Assembly: GCF_902459745.1 (NCBI RefSeq)
Contig: NZ_CABPSJ010000008.1
Coordinates: 1-64,000, forward strand
Direction of reading: 5' to 3'
DNA length: 64,000 nt
Origin: Pandoraea communis
GTDB taxonomy: Bacteria > Pseudomonadota > Gammaproteobacteria > Burkholderiales > Burkholderiaceae
In this document: piece by piece, positions 42,637 through 51,650 of the stretch
Layout of the letters: each line of letters opens with the position of its first letter
Numbering within the stretch: the stretch's first letter is position 1
The notes under the pieces: generated by a model
What the model was told of the DNA's origin: nothing
Database searches by the model: none
Seen by the model: only the letters and a program-made list of their open reading frames with translations
Program-made: the position numbers and the translations under genes

Positions 42637-45591
42637 TCAGCCCGTATTGCGCAGACCGGCCGCGATGCCGTTGATCGACAGATGGATGCCACGCCGTGCG
42701 CGCTCGTCCGATGCCCCCGCCCGATGCCGTTGCAACAACTCGACTTGCAAGTGGTTGAGCGGATCGAGGTAAGGGAAGCGGTTCTTGATCGAACGGGCGA
42801 GCAACGGGTTGTCTGCAAGGCGTTCCTCATGACCGGTGATGAGGGTGAGTGCCTGCGACGTGCTCTGCCACTCGCTCACGATGCGGTCGAAAACGCGCTT
42901 GCGCAGCTTCTCGTCCGCCACCAGTTCGGCATAACGCGATGCCACGCCCAGATCGGTCTTGGCGAGCACCATGTCCATGTTCGAGAGCAGGTTCGCGAAG
43001 AACGGCCAGCGCTTGACCATCTGACGCAGCGTATCGAGCCGCTTCTCGCGGCCCGCGTCGCCGGCCTTTGCGTCGCCGTCTAGATAAGCACTGACCGCGC
43101 TGCCAAAGCCATACCAACCGGTGATGAGCAGGCGGCACTGGCCCCACGAGAAGCCCCACGGAATGGCGCGAAGGTCTTCGATGCGGCGGTTTTTCGGGTC
43201 GGAGAACTTGCGCGATGCGGGGCGCGAACCGATGTTCAGCTCGGCGATTTCCGCAATCGGCGTCGCCGAGAAGAAATAGTCGGTGAAGCCCGGCGTCTCG
43301 TAGACAAGGTCGCGATAGGCTGCGAAGGCCGTGTCGGAGAGCGTCTGCATGACCTTCTCGTACGCGGCCAGATGCGGCGGCTGGTTGCGGCTCGGCAGCA
43401 GCGTGGCTTCGAGCGTGGCGGCCACGATCGTCTCGAGATTGCGCCGCCCGATCTCGGGGTTGGCGAACTTGCTTGCGATGATCTCGCCTTGTTCCGTGAG
43501 GCGAATCTGTCCCTTCACGGTACCGGGCGGTTGCGACAGGATGGCCTGATAGGTCGGGCCGCCGCCACGGCCTACCGTACCGCCCCGGCCGTGGAACAGG
43601 CGCAGGCGGATGCCTTTCTCGTCGAACAGGCGCACGAGTGCGAGTTCTGCCTTGTACAGTTCCCAGTTCGATGTGAGGAAGCCGCCGTCCTTGTTGCTGT
43701 CGGAATAGCCGAGCATGACTTCCTGCTCGCCGCCTTGCTGCGTCACCACACCGGACATGCCGGGGATGTCGAAGAACTCGCGCATGATGACAGGCGCATT
43801 GCGCAGGTCGGCGATCGTCTCGAATAGCGGAATGACCATCGCGCCGACTTTGGGCTCCACGGCCTTCGCGCTATCGCTGCCGAGCGCGCCCTGAAAGAGC
43901 CCCGTCTCCTTTTGCAGCAGCATGACTTCCACCAGATCGCTCACGGTTTCCGTATGCGAAATGATGTAGTTGCGTACCGCACGCGGGCCGAAACGGGCGC
44001 GGATGTCGCGTGCGGCGGCAAACACAGCCAGCTCGTCGCGGGTACGCTGCGAGTAGTCGAGATACGGCGAGAAGAGCGGACGCGGCTCGCGCAATTCGCG
44101 CAGAAGCAGGGCGAGCTTTTCGTCTTCGCCGAGCTTTGCGTAATTCGCTTCGACGCCCGCCTTGGCGAACAACTCGGCGATGACCGCTTCGTGAATATCC
44201 GAACTCTGACGCAGATCGATGCTCGCCAGGTGGAAGCCGAACACCTCTGCGGCGCGCACGAGCGGGCCGAGCCGCTGCGAGATCAGGGCGCCGCCATGAT
44301 GCGCCATGAGCGACGCGACGACCGTGTTCAGGTCCGAGATGAATTCGCTGGCGTCGAGATACGGCCGGGCGTCGCCGACTGCACCGCGGTGCGGCACGTG
44401 GCCGACCCACTCGCGCGCTGTGGCGGCCAGACGCGCGTACACGCCGATGAGGGCGCGCCGATAGGGTTCGTCAGTGCGGTGCGGCGAGTCGTCGGGTGAG
44501 CGGCGGGCGAGTGTGAGCAAGGCGTCGCTTGCCCCGGCGAGCAGTTGCGAGACGGACAATTCCGCACCCAGCAAGTGCACCTCTTCGAGGTAGTGGGCAA
44601 AGATTTCGGTGGCCTGACGCGTGATCGCAAGTTGCAGCGTTTGTGCCGTGACGTTTGGATTGCCGTCGCGATCGCCGCCGATCCAACTGCCCATTTGCAG
44701 AAAGCGCCCGAGACCTTCTGCGCGCACGCTGGGTACGGCGTCGTGCAGCTCGGCGCTGACATCGTCGTACAACGCGGGAATTTCGGTGAGGAACGTGCTG
44801 CGGTAATACGACAGCGCGTTGTCGATTTCGTCGGCCACTGTCAGTCGCGAGCCGCGCAGCATACGGGTCTGCCACAGCGTGGTGACGTAGGCGCGCATCG
44901 ATTCGGTGTTACGCGCCGACTCCCGTTCGGTAAGGGCGTCGTCGCGATGCGCCAGCAGGCGGGCGATTTCGCGCTCGGCATCGAGAATACTCTTGCGCTG
45001 CACTTCGGTCGGGTGGGCCGTGAGTACCGGCACGATGAGCGCGCTGGCGAAAAATGCCTGCAGCGTAGCGGGATCGGCACGGCCAGCGTCTTTCAGGCTT
45101 TGCAGGGCGGCGCTCAGGCTGCCCGGCTGTGCGCGGCTGCCCGCGAGGGCGTGTACGCGGCGGCGCCGGTTGTGGTGACGGTCTTCGGCAATATTGGCCA
45201 GATGCGAGAAATAGCTGAACGCGCGCACCACCTCAATGGCTTGCTCGTTGGTCAGGCCGCCCAGCAGTGTGTCGAGTGCGCGGGCGGCGCTGCGGTCACC
45301 TTCGCGGTGAAAGCGCACGGCGTTCTGGCGGATCGTCTCGACCAGATCGAAGGCGGCGCTGCCTTGCTGTTCGCGCAACACGTCGCCGAGCAGGCGGCCG
45401 AGGAAGCGTATGTCCTCGCGCAGCGGCGCGTCCTTGTCTTCGCGCGAGCGGCGAGTCTTGGACTTGGCCGGCACATCCGGCACCGTTTCGGAAATGGATG
45501 GGACCGCGGCTGCTGCTTTTGCGGGGGAAGTTTTGCCGACCGGCTTGGCGAGGCCCTCTTGCGGGGCTTTTACCTTTGCGCTGCTCTTCAT
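42637..45591 (-). CDS. ppc: Phosphoenolpyruvate carboxylase
   Basis: Anaplerotic enzyme forming oxaloacetate from phosphoenolpyruvate and bicarbonate. The 984-residue protein has [15 protein letters not shown] (catalytic His near residue 197), [11 protein letters not shown] near 304, [20 protein letters not shown] near 632, the Gly-rich [15 protein letters not shown] near 678 and the conserved C-terminal Gly-Leu-Arg-Asn-Thr-Gly. The first 55 residues are a Lys/Ala/Pro-rich extension before the usual start of homology, giving a length somewhat above the typical 880-940. AGAGGAG precedes the ATG. It diverges from hemC across 79 bp. Confidence 0.96.
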   Translation of the reverse strand: MKSSAKVKAPQEGLAKPVGKTSPAKAAAAVPSISETVPDVPAKSKTRRSREDKDAPLREDIRFLGRLLGDVLREQQGSAAFDLVETIRQNAVRFHREGDRSAARALDTLLGGLTNEQAIEVVRAFSYFSHLANIAEDRHHNRRRRVHALAGSRAQPGSLSAALQSLKDAGRADPATLQAFFASALIVPVLTAHPTEVQRKSILDAEREIARLLAHRDDALTERESARNTESMRAYVTTLWQTRMLRGSRLTVADEIDNALSYYRSTFLTEIPALYDDVSAELHDAVPSVRAEGLGRFLQMGSWIGGDRDGNPNVTAQTLQLAITRQATEIFAHYLEEVHLLGAELSVSQLLAGASDALLTLARRSPDDSPHRTDEPYRRALIGVYARLAATAREWVGHVPHRGAVGDARPYLDASEFISDLNTVVASLMAHHGGALISQRLGPLVRAAEVFGFHLASIDLRQSSDIHEAVIAELFAKAGVEANYAKLGEDEKLALLLRELREPRPLFSPYLDYSQRTRDELAVFAAARDIRARFGPRAVRNYIISHTETVSDLVEVMLLQKETGLFQGALGSDSAKAVEPKVGAMVIPLFETIADLRNAPVIMREFFDIPGMSGVVTQQGGEQEVMLGYSDSNKDGGFLTSNWELYKAELALVRLFDEKGIRLRLFHGRGGTVGRGGGPTYQAILSQPPGTVKGQIRLTEQGEIIASKFANPEIGRRNLETIVAATLEATLLPSRNQPPHLAAYEKVMQTLSDTAFAAYRDLVYETPGFTDYFFSATPIAEIAELNIGSRPASRKFSDPKNRRIEDLRAIPWGFSWGQCRLLITGWYGFGSAVSAYLDGDAKAGDAGREKRLDTLRQMVKRWPFFANLLSNMDMVLAKTDLGVASRYAELVADEKLRKRVFDRIVSEWQSTSQALTLITGHEERLADNPLLARSIKNRFPYLDPLNHLQVELLQRHRAGASDERARRGIHLSINGIAAGLRNTG

Positions 45592-45670
45592 GTCGCTCCT
45601 CTCGAGACCAGCCGTTGGGGCCGGTCAAGCGTGTTACCATTTTTTCTTTTGGTCTTCACGCGGTTGCTGA

Positions 45671-46639
45671 ATGAACTTCGCTGCTCCTGAAACCCTGGTG
45701 ATCGCTTCGCGCGAGAGCCGGCTCGCCATGTGGCAAGCCGAACACGTGCGTGACGCGCTGCACAAATTATATCCGCAGTGTCACGTGAGTATTCTCGGAA
45801 TGACCACTCGGGGTGACCAGATTCTCGACCGATCGCTCGCGAAGGTCGGCGGCAAGGGGCTGTTCGTCAAGGAACTTGAGCTTGCGCTGGCCGACGGACG
45901 CGCCGATCTCGCCGTCCATTCGCTCAAGGACGTGCCGATGCAACTGCCCGACGGTTTCGCGCTGGCGGCGGTGCTCGAGCGCGAAGATCCGTGCGACGCC
46001 TTCGTGAGCAACGACTACGACAGCATAGATGCGCTGCCTGCCGGGGCGGTGGTCGGTACGTCGAGCCTGCGCCGTGAAGTGAGCCTGCGCACCCGGTATC
46101 CGCATCTGCAGGTCGCGCCATTGCGCGGCAATCTGGATACGCGTCTGGGCAAACTCGACCGGGGCGATTTCGCGGCCATCATTCTCGCGGCGGCCGGCCT
46201 TAAGCGACTGGGGCTTGGCGCGCGCATTCGTGCCACGATTCCGACAGAGGCCAGCTTGCCGGCGGCCGGGCAGGGCGCGCTGGGGATCGAAGTGCGTGCC
46301 GGACGTCCCGAAATCCTGCAATGGCTCGCACCGTTGCACGATGCCCGCACCACGCTGGCGGTCAGCGCGGAGCGCGCAGTCTCGCGGGCACTGGGTGGCT
46401 CGTGCCAGGTGCCGTTGGGGGCTTTTGCCGAATTCACCCCGCAAGGCGAATTGACGTTGCGCGCTTTCATTGCGTCGACCGATGGCGCCACGGTGCTTCG
46501 CTCGCAGGGGGCCGCCAGGGTCGCCCAGGGGGATGTGGCGGGGGCCGAAGCACTGGGGCAATGCGTGGCGCAGGCGTTGATCGACGCGGGCGGGCTGGCA
46601 TTGGTGCCGCCGTCCGAGCCGAAGGACCCCCCCGTTTGA
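45671..46639 (+). CDS. hemC: Porphobilinogen deaminase (hydroxymethylbilane synthase)
   Basis: Joins four porphobilinogens into hydroxymethylbilane in tetrapyrrole synthesis. The 322-residue protein has [20 protein letters not shown] near 130, [18 protein letters not shown] near 148, and the dipyrromethane-binding Cys near residue 244 in [11 protein letters not shown]. It heads an operon with hemD, hemX and hemY. The hemD frame begins within its stop codon (TTGA), giving tight coupling. It feeds uroporphyrinogen III to haem and also, in principle, to corrinoid synthesis. Confidence 0.96.
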   Translation: MNFAAPETLVIASRESRLAMWQAEHVRDALHKLYPQCHVSILGMTTRGDQILDRSLAKVGGKGLFVKELELALADGRADLAVHSLKDVPMQLPDGFALAAVLEREDPCDAFVSNDYDSIDALPAGAVVGTSSLRREVSLRTRYPHLQVAPLRGNLDTRLGKLDRGDFAAIILAAAGLKRLGLGARIRATIPTEASLPAAGQGALGIEVRAGRPEILQWLAPLHDARTTLAVSAERAVSRALGGSCQVPLGAFAEFTPQGELTLRAFIASTDGATVLRSQGAARVAQGDVAGAEALGQCVAQALIDAGGLALVPPSEPKDPPV

Positions 46640-47643
46640 ACCCGCGCGCGCCGGTTCTGCCACCCGCCGCCGGTATCTCGCCGGCGAGTGCCGCTGGCCG
46701 CGCTGCGGCCGGTTCGGCGACGCTGGCTGCGCCCTGCGCCATCCTGACGCGCCCCGATGGGCAGGCGGATTCGCTCGCCCAAGCGCTGCGCGCCGAAGGC
46801 ATCGACACGCTCGGGTTCCCATTGTTGGACATTGCTGAGCAAGTCGACCCCAGCGCATTGATGGCACTCGATAGCGCGTTGGGCGCGCTATCGTCCTACG
46901 CGCTGGTGGTATTTGTCTCGCCCAACGCCGTCGCGCATGCGCTGGCGCGGCTGGTGCATCTTCAGTCTTGCGCTGGCGGTAATGCCGCCGGGGTAACCGA
47001 TGCCGGTATCGACGCCAGCGAACGCTGGCCGGCGGCGTTGCCGGTCGCGGTGGTGGGGCCGGGCAGCGCACAGGCGTTGGCCGACGCGGGCATCGCGCCG
47101 CCGCGGCACAAGGTGATTGTTCCGCCTGGGGGACCGGCGGCGAGATTCGACTCGGAAGCCTTGCTTGAGCAACTCGAGCTGACGGCGCTTGCCGGACGCC
47201 GGGTGCTGCTCGTGCGGGGCGACGGAGGCCGCGAATTGCTGGCCGGCACGTTGCGCGCGAACGGCGCACAGGTCGACATCGTGAGCGCCTATACGCGTCG
47301 CGCACCCGCGCCGGACCCCGCCGCCTGGGCTGCGCTGGAAGCCCGGCTGGCCTCGCCCGCGCGTTGCGCCTGGGTGCTGACCAGCTCCGAGGCCGTGCGG
47401 CATCTGGCCACTTTGCTCGCTGCGCGCTACGGTACGCGCGATGGTCTTCATACGCCTGGCACCCCACAAGTGCTGGCACAAATCCTCGCCGCAGCGTGCT
47501 TTACGTCACATGCACGCATCGCAGATGCCGCGCGTGCTGCGGGGTTTGATAGGATTACGCAATGCGCGCCCGGCGACGAGAACCTGCTGGCGGCACTCAA
47601 AACATGGGCGGATCCCATTCAAGTCAAGCATGACGACAGATAA
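46636..47643 (+). CDS. hemD: Uroporphyrinogen-III synthase
   Basis: Cyclises hydroxymethylbilane to uroporphyrinogen III. The family is poorly conserved; [20 protein letters not shown] near residue 36, [13 protein letters not shown] near 88, [14 protein letters not shown] near 139 and [16 protein letters not shown] near 245 are recognisable. I take TTG 46636, which overlaps the hemC stop by four bases; this gives 335 residues, longer than the usual 250-270 because of an Ala/Pro-rich lead of about 33 residues. A later non-ATG start cannot be excluded. Its end overlaps hemX by 14 bases. Confidence 0.88.
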   Translation: MNPRAPVLPPAAGISPASAAGRAAAGSATLAAPCAILTRPDGQADSLAQALRAEGIDTLGFPLLDIAEQVDPSALMALDSALGALSSYALVVFVSPNAVAHALARLVHLQSCAGGNAAGVTDAGIDASERWPAALPVAVVGPGSAQALADAGIAPPRHKVIVPPGGPAARFDSEALLEQLELTALAGRRVLLVRGDGGRELLAGTLRANGAQVDIVSAYTRRAPAPDPAAWAALEARLASPARCAWVLTSSEAVRHLATLLAARYGTRDGLHTPGTPQVLAQILAAACFTSHARIADAARAAGFDRITQCAPGDENLLAALKTWADPIQVKHDDR

Positions 47644-48784
47644 TCGCGTTCCAGAGTCTTCCCAGAACCCGTCGGCGTCGACCGGCCCGGCGGCATCGAA
47701 TTCCACTGCGACCGGCAGTGCCACTTACGGCACGGCGGGCGTCCCGCCTGCGTGGCAACCGCCTGAGCCGCCGCAAAAGCGCCGTGGCTCGGGGGCCGCG
47801 TTGCCGTGGCTGCTCTTCGTGCTCGTGTCGGCGGGGGCCGGCATCGGTGGCTGGTCGCTCAATCAGAAGCTCGACCGCGTGCAGCAAGAAATGGCGCGCC
47901 GCCAGCAGACGGGCGACGCGCAACTCATGCAGGCGCAGGTACGCACCGCACAGGCACTCGACAACCAACGCGATCTGCAAAACCGGCTCACGTCGCTCGA
48001 GAGTCGCGTTGCCGATTCGCGCAGCCAGCAGGCCGCGCTCGAACAGCTCTATCAGGACCTCGCACACAACCGCGACGAATGGGTGCTGGCGGAAACCGAG
48101 CAGATCGTCACGAGTGCCAATCAACAGTTGCAGCTCACCGGTAACGTGCGTGGCGCGCTGATTGCGCTGGAGGGCGCAGACGCCCGTCTGGCACGCACAG
48201 GCGCGCCGCAACTCGCAGGGGTGCGTGATGCGTTGAAGAAGGACATCGACCACCTGAAGGCCGTGCCTGCCGCCGATTTGCCGCAATTGACGGGCAAGCT
48301 CGATCAGGCCATCGCCATGATCGACACGCTGCCGTTGCAGGCCGAAGAGCAACGCGTCGAACCCAAGAAGGATGGGCGCGGTCCGAGCGGCGCCAGCGAG
48401 ACGGGCTGGACCGCAACGTGGCACCGCCTGTCCGCCGAGATGCTGGGCAGCGTGAAGCAACTGGTGCAGGTGCGTCGTCTGGACGATCCGGACGTGATGC
48501 TGGTCGCGCCGGAGCAGGGCGCTTTCCTGCGCGCCAATCTCAAGTTGCGATTGCTCAATGCGCGTCTGGCGCTGCTGGCGCGCAACGCGTCGGCCGTGCA
48601 TAGCGACGTGCAGGTCGCGCAAGCCGCGCTCGACAAGTACTTCGATGCGAAGTCACGCCGCATCGCTGCCGTGAAAACGTTGCTCGATCAGGTCGACTCG
48701 GGCTCGCGCACGATCGAACTGCCGACCCTTGACGCCAGCCTGACCGCCATCGGTCAGGTCAAGGACGTCAAGGACAAGCCGTAA
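47630..48784 (+). CDS. hemX: HemX-like membrane protein (uroporphyrinogen-III C-methyltransferase-related name)
   Basis: A 384-residue protein with a Pro/Ser/Thr-rich cytoplasmic N-terminus (about 1-60), one transmembrane helix (ALPWLLFVLVSAGAGIGGWS, about 57-76), and a long periplasmic coiled coil and helical domain (LDRVQQEMARRQQTGDAQLM onward). This is the HemX family found between hemD and hemY; despite its database name it has no methyltransferase fold and its role in haem synthesis is unclear. The start overlaps the last 14 bases of hemD. Confidence 0.9.
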   Translation: MTTDNRVPESSQNPSASTGPAASNSTATGSATYGTAGVPPAWQPPEPPQKRRGSGAALPWLLFVLVSAGAGIGGWSLNQKLDRVQQEMARRQQTGDAQLMQAQVRTAQALDNQRDLQNRLTSLESRVADSRSQQAALEQLYQDLAHNRDEWVLAETEQIVTSANQQLQLTGNVRGALIALEGADARLARTGAPQLAGVRDALKKDIDHLKAVPAADLPQLTGKLDQAIAMIDTLPLQAEEQRVEPKKDGRGPSGASETGWTATWHRLSAEMLGSVKQLVQVRRLDDPDVMLVAPEQGAFLRANLKLRLLNARLALLARNASAVHSDVQVAQAALDKYFDAKSRRIAAVKTLLDQVDSGSRTIELPTLDASLTAIGQVKDVKDKP

Positions 48785-48794
48785 GGAGCCGGGC

Positions 48795-49967
48795 ATGCGA
48801 GGATTGATCTGGTTGACGCTCCTGTTCGCGGTGGCGGCCGGCTTTGCCGTGCTGGCCACGTTCAATCACGGGCAGGTGGTGATGCTGGTGCCGCCGTACC
48901 GTGTGGACGTGTCGCTGAACCTTTTCGTGCTGGCGCTGCTGGCTTTGTTCGTGGCGCTGTACGTCATCATTCGTATCTTGCGCAACATCTACAAGATGCC
49001 GGAGCGTGTGGCTGCTTACCGCAATCGCCAACGCAGCCGCCGCGCGAACATCGCGTTGCGCGATGCGGTGGCGAACCTCTTCGCGGGCCGCTATACACGT
49101 GCAGAGAAGGCGGCGCGAGAGGCCGCAGAGCAGGACGACAATCGCGGTGTAGCGGCGATCATCGGGGCGCGGGCGGCGCATCGCATGCGCGAATTTGCGC
49201 GTCGCGACGCATGGCTGGCCGAGGCGCAAGGGGCGAATCTGGAAGAGGCGCGCCTGTTGCAAACCGCAGAGTTGCGCGTCGATACCCGTGATGCGGAAGG
49301 CGCGCTCGAAGCGCTCACGGAGATGCGCGCGCAGGGCGCACGTCGCATGCAGGCACAGCTTGTCGCGTTACGGGCGCATCAGCATTTGAAGCATTGGCCC
49401 GAAGTGCTGAACTTGCTCAAGATGCTGGAGAAGCGCGAGGCGCTGCATCCGGCGCTGGCGGCCAAGCTCAAGCAGACGGCCAGCGAAGGCATTCTGCGCG
49501 ATCACCGGCACGACGCCGACGCGCTGCTCAAGTGCTGGCATGAACTGCCGGCCGATACCCGCACGTCGGCGCGAATTGCCGACGTGGCTGCCGAATTGCT
49601 GATTTCGCTCGACCGTCCGCGCGAGGCGCGCGACATCGTGGAAGCGGCACTGGCCGAGCACTGGGACCCGCGTTTGCTGCGCCGGTATGCGGAATGTGCC
49701 GGTGGCGACGCACTGCCGCTCATCCAGAAGGCCGAGGCATGGCAGCAACGCCATCCGAACGATCCCGATCTGCTCTTCGCACTGGGCAGGCTGTGTCAGC
49801 ATCAGCGTCTGTGGGGCAAGGCGCAGACGTTCCTCGAAGGGGCGCTGCGTCACACCGACGAGCGCTATTTGCAGCAACGTGTGCATTTGGCGCTCGCTCA
49901 ACTCTTCGAAGGTCTTGGCCAGATGGATCAGGCCAACCGCCACTATCGGGCCTGCGCAACCGCGTAA
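48795..49967 (+). CDS. hemY: HemY membrane protein with TPR-like repeats
   Basis: A 390-residue protein with two N-terminal membrane helices (LTLLFAVAAGFAVLATF and NLFVLALLALFVALYVIIRI) separated by a short periplasmic turn, followed by a cytoplasmic helical-repeat domain (about 85-385, with repeated Ala/Leu-rich pairs such as EAEQWQ-like motifs). It is the beta/gammaproteobacterial HemY, not the protoporphyrinogen oxidase of Gram-positives. The role is probably a scaffold for haem synthesis. It begins ten bases after hemX and closes the operon. Confidence 0.92.
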   Translation: MRGLIWLTLLFAVAAGFAVLATFNHGQVVMLVPPYRVDVSLNLFVLALLALFVALYVIIRILRNIYKMPERVAAYRNRQRSRRANIALRDAVANLFAGRYTRAEKAAREAAEQDDNRGVAAIIGARAAHRMREFARRDAWLAEAQGANLEEARLLQTAELRVDTRDAEGALEALTEMRAQGARRMQAQLVALRAHQHLKHWPEVLNLLKMLEKREALHPALAAKLKQTASEGILRDHRHDADALLKCWHELPADTRTSARIADVAAELLISLDRPREARDIVEAALAEHWDPRLLRRYAECAGGDALPLIQKAEAWQQRHPNDPDLLFALGRLCQHQRLWGKAQTFLEGALRHTDERYLQQRVHLALAQLFEGLGQMDQANRHYRACATA

Positions 49968-49976
49968 GCCCCGCGA

Positions 49977-50021
49977 GACACCGATGGCATCCGCGCAACG
50001 CGGTGTCGTGCCATCGGTGTC
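49977..50021 (+). terminator. Strong hairpin ending the hem operon
   Basis: A perfect 13-bp outer stem (GACACCGATGGCA 49977-49989 with its complement at 50009-50021) enclosing a second 5-bp stem (49991-49995 with 49999-50003). It begins nine bases after the hemY stop. No T run follows, so factor-assisted termination or message protection is possible. Confidence 0.6.
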
Positions 50022-50092
50022 AGTCACAGGCGCGCCCGAACGCGCTCCGGTGCTCACCCTCCCCCGTTTTTATCCGGTGTTGGCCCTGTGAG

Positions 50093-51529
50093 TCAGTCCA
50101 GCACGGCGGCTTTGTAGTTATCGAACGCTTCCACGAGCTTGGTACGGGCTTGGGCGGCGAGATCGTCGAAGTGGGCGTTCAGGCAGGTCGAATGCAGGTC
50201 GTGGAGCATCTCGACGCACTCGCCGCACGAGAACACCAGATGATCGAACTCGCCTTCCGTCGCGGCGATTTCGATGAGGTGTGCGAGCAGGGCGCGGGCA
50301 TCTTGCGTTGGGATTTTCTCGGTTTCGTCGGCGATGACCGCTACGGTCGCGATCATGGGAACGCCGTACAGCCCCCGATCGGGATGCACCATCGCTCTGG
50401 CGATCGCCGTTTTGTCGACGGGGGCAACGGCGTTGAGGAGCGATTTCGTGAGTTCGCTCCACCCGTCTCGGGTACTCAGCTTGTTGGTCGCGGTGACGAT
50501 CGCGCCGGCAGCCGTTCGCTGCTCGGGGACAGGCAACAGGCTGATGAATGTTGCCAGTGTCCCGAGCCGTTCGGCGTTGACCCCTGCCGTCGAGCGCAGG
50601 AGGCTGGCGAGCATGTCGCTCCATGCGCCTGAGCGGCGCTCTGCGGGCAGATCCGCAATCGCGTGAAGCCGATGAGCGATCAGGCGATCGATGCTCGTGT
50701 GCGTCGATGCGCCGGCGAGGAGCAGCGCTTCGTCGCGCGACCCGCTGTCGTGGGTGAGCAGCAGCGCTTTTGCGGCGTCTGCCGTGCGGGATTCGAAGCG
50801 CGTGATGAGCGATACCACGCGCTCGAACGCCACCGGCCAGGTATCGATGGCCTGTTCGACCTCCAGCCGCCTGACAAGCCCCTCGAGCAGGTAGCGGGCA
50901 TCCAGGTACGGTCCCGTCTCCAATGCTGCGTCGACCGCGAGCGATTCCAGCGTGGCAAACCAGTCGGTTGTGAGCGTGTTGGTGTCGGACAAGGCGAGCA
51001 ACGTCTTGCGCAGCACGGTATTCGAGATCGAGATGTCGGATCTGCGCCCGATCCCCGAGGTGGATGGCGACGGCTCCAACGCAGGGATCGCCGGCAAGGC
51101 CATGTGCCGCATGCGGCTTGCCTCCATGGCGGCAAGGCTCTCGTCGCTGAAGGCTGCGCCGAAAGGTCGCTTGGCCGTGAGCGGCAGCAAGGCATACGAC
51201 CGCGTTGTCGGATCCGATCCCTCGGGGTTCTCGAAAGTGAGGAAGGTCGCGCCGGGATCTTGGAGGAGACCGGAAAACTCGTCACGCATCGCAGGCCACG
51301 ACAAGCCGGTCGCGGTTGCCGTGTCGGCGCCGTCGTGCGTTGTTGATGCGTAGCTCGGCGGACTGAAGGCGAATTGAGTGGCCCGCCAGAAGTCGGCGAG
51401 AAGGGCGGCGCGCGACGACCCTGCGGTGGCAGTTCCCGGCACGGTGCTCGTCGCGGCGGTCGTGGCAGTGGTCGTGTCCGTTGTCGCGGTAAGCGGCGCG
51501 GTCGTACTGGGCGGGATAGACGGGAACAA
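50093..51529 (-). CDS. Protein of unknown function with Ser/Thr-rich N-terminus and helical C-terminal region
   Basis: I recognise no family. From TTG 51529 the product has 478 residues. About the first 40 are rich in Thr, Ala, Ser and Pro with no charged residues except one Asp. A helical region (about 170-475) has four Trp-led helices: DWFATLESL, TWPVAFERVVSL, AWSDMLASLL and GWSELTKSLL, spaced 41-72 residues apart, suggesting a degenerate helical repeat. CGEC and another Cys lie near the C-terminus. There is no signal peptide or membrane helix. TTG 51529 has AGGAG six bases upstream and GC-rich third positions begin there; ATG 51640 would add 37 residues of weak codon bias. A secreted effector is possible but unproven. 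Confidence 0.65.
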   Translation of the reverse strand: MFPSIPPSTTAPLTATTDTTTATTAATSTVPGTATAGSSRAALLADFWRATQFAFSPPSYASTTHDGADTATATGLSWPAMRDEFSGLLQDPGATFLTFENPEGSDPTTRSYALLPLTAKRPFGAAFSDESLAAMEASRMRHMALPAIPALEPSPSTSGIGRRSDISISNTVLRKTLLALSDTNTLTTDWFATLESLAVDAALETGPYLDARYLLEGLVRRLEVEQAIDTWPVAFERVVSLITRFESRTADAAKALLLTHDSGSRDEALLLAGASTHTSIDRLIAHRLHAIADLPAERRSGAWSDMLASLLRSTAGVNAERLGTLATFISLLPVPEQRTAAGAIVTATNKLSTRDGWSELTKSLLNAVAPVDKTAIARAMVHPDRGLYGVPMIATVAVIADETEKIPTQDARALLAHLIEIAATEGEFDHLVFSCGECVEMLHDLHSTCLNAHFDDLAAQARTKLVEAFDNYKAAVLD

Positions 51530-51532
51530 TAC

Positions 51533-51559
51533 GGACTCCTGATGTGATGATGGGAGTCC
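51533..51559 (-). promoter_or_regulatory. Hairpin that can hide the ribosome binding site of the unknown gene
   Basis: Leftward: GGACTCC (51553-51559), a 13-base loop, GGAGTCC (51533-51539). The 3' arm contains GGAG of the AGGAG that precedes TTG 51529. If that start is the true one, the folded arm would block ribosome entry. If ATG 51640 is the true start, the repeat lies inside the coding region and this reading fails. Confidence 0.4.
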
Positions 51560-51650
51560 ATACTGTGCCGTAGTGCCGGGTGCAGCATTTTGCGGCGCGT
51601 GCCCGGGCTTTGCAGAACCGCGCAGGGAGCGCGCGGTCATCGTTGACCTG

